Part shown: positions 61,921 through 64,000 of the stretch, piece after piece | Numbering within the stretch: position 1 is the stretch's first letter | Layout: each line of letters starts with the position of its first letter | Assembly (NCBI GenBank): GCA_947167455.1 | Contig: CAMVIB010000003.1 | Coordinates: 1-64,000 of the forward strand | Source of the DNA: an uncultured Prevotellaceae bacterium | GTDB taxonomy: Bacteria > Bacteroidota > Bacteroidia > Bacteroidales > Bacteroidaceae | DNA: 64,000 bases | Direction of reading: 5' to 3' | The notes under the pieces: generated by a model | What the model was told of the DNA's origin: nothing | Database searches by the model: none | What the model saw: only the letters and a program-made list of their open reading frames with translations | Translations under genes and position numbers: made by a program

Positions 61921-62709
61921 ATGAATAACGACGAAACGATCCGCTCATGGCTCGCACACCTCACGCCCATCTCTCTCGACGAGATGAGCGGTGTGAAGCT
62001 GCTCAACCGCACCGACACGAAGTTTGTGACGAGCAAGGCAGAACTCGCAGCACTCATGGAGCTGGCCCAAGGTCAATACTTCGCCCAGCAGATTGACGAC
62101 AAGCGCATAGCCTCTTACGAGACGACCTACTGGGACACTCCCGGCCACCGCTTCTTCCTGGAGCACCACAACAAGCGTGCGCCGCGCCAGAAGATACGCG
62201 TGCGCACATACCTCGACTCGGACCTCACCTTCCTCGAGGTGAAGACGAAGAACAACCACGGCCGCACCAAGAAGAAACGCATCACCGTGCCCACGCAGGA
62301 AGGTGCCGACCTCGTGGAGGCCGGAGGTTCGGCATTCATAGAGGGTCTGACGGGCGTCACCTTCAACGACATCATCCCCACCGTGCAGAACAACTTCAGG
62401 CGCATCACCCTCGTCAACTACGGCAAGACGGAGCGCCTCACCATAGACTTCGACGTGCGCTTTGTGAACATGGAGACGGGGCTTTCCTCCGGCACCGGCG
62501 ACCTCGTCATCATCGAGCTCAAGCGCGATGGCAATGTCTTCTCGCCCGTACTGGACATCCTGCGGCAGCTGCGCATCAAGGCATCGGGATTCTCGAAGTA
62601 CTGCATCGGCTCCATCGTCACCAACGGCACGCTGAAGAGCAACCTCTTCAAGCCAAAGCTCGTGTGCGTGAGCAAGCTAGCACGCCACGACTTCGTGATT
62701 CCGCAGTGA
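61921..62709 (+). CDS. VTC-domain polyphosphate polymerase family protein
   Basis: LLNRTDTKFVTSKAELAAL; YETTYWDTPGHRFFLEHHNKRAPRQKIRVRTY; FLEVKTKNNHGRTKKKRI. Confidence 0.9.
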   Translation: MNNDETIRSWLAHLTPISLDEMSGVKLLNRTDTKFVTSKAELAALMELAQGQYFAQQIDDKRIASYETTYWDTPGHRFFLEHHNKRAPRQKIRVRTYLDSDLTFLEVKTKNNHGRTKKKRITVPTQEGADLVEAGGSAFIEGLTGVTFNDIIPTVQNNFRRITLVNYGKTERLTIDFDVRFVNMETGLSSGTGDLVIIELKRDGNVFSPVLDILRQLRIKASGFSKYCIGSIVTNGTLKSNLFKPKLVCVSKLARHDFVIPQ

Positions 62710-62859
62710 AGCCCCGAAGGCCGTGCCACAAGCTGCCGCCGCGCAGCATCGTGAGACGTTCATCGCCACTGCCAGCGACACATTGCCACAGCACATGGGA
62801 GTCAGGAGGCACGAGACTCATAAAAGAAACAGACAGCAAACAATTAACAATAAATATTT

Positions 62860-63573
62860 ATGGATTTCACTCAGATTAACTATGCGTTAGGCGACATGTT
62901 CGGCGTAACGCTGTTCGATCCGCAGCAGTTTATCTCACTGCTCATCCGCTTCGTCATCAACGCCATTGTCGTGACGGTGATAGCGCGTAAGTTCTACTTC
63001 CCCCGCAGCCATCGCCGCGACTACATGTTCATCTTCATACTCATGTCCATAAGCATCTTCCTGCTGGTGAGCCTCATGGAGGGTGGAGGCATGGAGCTGG
63101 GTGCCGCCATGGGTCTTTTTGCCATCTTCGGCATCATGCGTTTCCGCACGGAGGCCGTGCCTATCCGCGAGATGACGTACCTCTTCATGCTCATTGCCGT
63201 GAGCGTCGTCAATGCCGTGGCCCGCGGCGACTATCACCCCAAGGCCGACTACTGGGACGGCGTGGGCATAGTGACCATAGTATTTGTCAACATAGTGTTC
63301 ATCGTACTGGCATGGCTCTTCGAGAACTCGAAGATGATCAGCGACGAGTGCTCGAAAATCATCCTCTACGACAACGTGAAGCTCATCACTCCCGACAAGC
63401 GCGAGGAGCTCATCGCCGACCTCGAGAAACGTGTCGGCGTGAAGATCACACGCATAGAGATTGGCACGCTCGACTTCCTCAAGGACAGCGCCATGATACG
63501 TATCTTCTACAATGACCCGGCCGACATCGGCAACAGCATATCCCGCTTCGGACGCATGCCAAAGGAGATGTAG
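62860..63573 (+). CDS. DUF4956 family membrane protein
   Basis: MELGAAMGLFAIFGIMRFRTEAVPIREMTYLFMLIAVSVVNAVA; next to VTC gene. Confidence 0.88.
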   Translation: MDFTQINYALGDMFGVTLFDPQQFISLLIRFVINAIVVTVIARKFYFPRSHRRDYMFIFILMSISIFLLVSLMEGGGMELGAAMGLFAIFGIMRFRTEAVPIREMTYLFMLIAVSVVNAVARGDYHPKADYWDGVGIVTIVFVNIVFIVLAWLFENSKMISDECSKIILYDNVKLITPDKREELIADLEKRVGVKITRIEIGTLDFLKDSAMIRIFYNDPADIGNSISRFGRMPKEM

Positions 63574-63609
63574 GACGTTAGATGTAGGACGTGAAATGCA
63601 GGATGTAAA

Positions 63610-64000
63610 ATGAGAAGGCTATTCATCATACCTATACTATTAATATGCGCGCAGGCACGCGCGCAAGCAGACTACGTCAGTGACGATGCCGGCAAGAGCA
63701 CGGGTGCCATCTGGACGGAAGTCAGCGCTACGAAGGTGCTGCCCTACGACCTGTCGATAGGACTCGACGCGGGCTTCCGCACCAACGACTGGTTCAACGA
63801 GGCCAGCCGCGTGGACATAGGCCTCAGCCTGGCATGGAAGCCCAGCAAGCACTGGAAGTTCGGCCTCGGCTACACCTTCATCATGAAGCACGCCGCCGAG
63901 GAGACGGCCCACAAGACGGAGTGGAAATACCGTGCCACGGGAGCCAGCGAGAACACCGACTTCGCCAGCTTCATGGGAGCACCCACCTACACCGCCGCCG
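63610..64000 (+). CDS. DUF2490-like outer membrane protein, truncated by window end
   Basis: MRRLFIIPILLICAQARAQADYVSDDAGKSTGAIWTEVSATKVLPYDLSIGLDAGFRTNDWFNEASRVDIGLSLAWKPSKHWKFGLGYTF. Confidence 0.75.
   Translation, partial: MRRLFIIPILLICAQARAQADYVSDDAGKSTGAIWTEVSATKVLPYDLSIGLDAGFRTNDWFNEASRVDIGLSLAWKPSKHWKFGLGYTFIMKHAAEETAHKTEWKYRATGASENTDFASFMGAPTYTAA

Overview
This is a chromosomal window from a Bacteroidales-type genome (Prevotellaceae-like). The inference rests on TAnnTTTG -7 promoter boxes, many SPII surface lipoproteins and DUF4493/PCMD-type proteins. No database search was run, so all family names are recognised from the translated sequence.

Housekeeping genes: cvpA-like, sufB, priA, flavin reductase, sppA, cydB-cydA-DUF4492-DEAD-box/DbpA helicase, two tandem tRNA-Asn, PfkB kinase, S41 protease, thioredoxin-like protein, greA, HIT protein, VanZ-like protein, two tandem Na+-dependent (SNF/NSS) transporters, HhH protein, alkaline phosphatase, malic enzyme, cyclophilin, rsgA, frr, and a VTC-DUF4956-DUF2490 polyphosphate-type cluster.

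Accessory content: two giant repeat-rich secreted proteins, a TonB-dependent receptor, and a one-strand cluster at about 40.7-56.2 kb. That cluster holds nine DUF4493/PCMD-like lipoproteins plus one outer-membrane beta-barrel. It is the best candidate for an undescribed surface system.

The most unusual non-coding signals are: (i) many intergenic tandem arrays with locus-specific units, often filling the whole gap between co-directional genes, several with an exact 22-bp period but different sequences; (ii) a conserved duplicate of the DEAD-box helicase C-terminal tail located just after cydB, with no obvious start codon; (iii) a two-copy MITE-like element with 27-bp terminal inverted repeats, abutting a second nested palindrome; (iv) long perfect hairpins.
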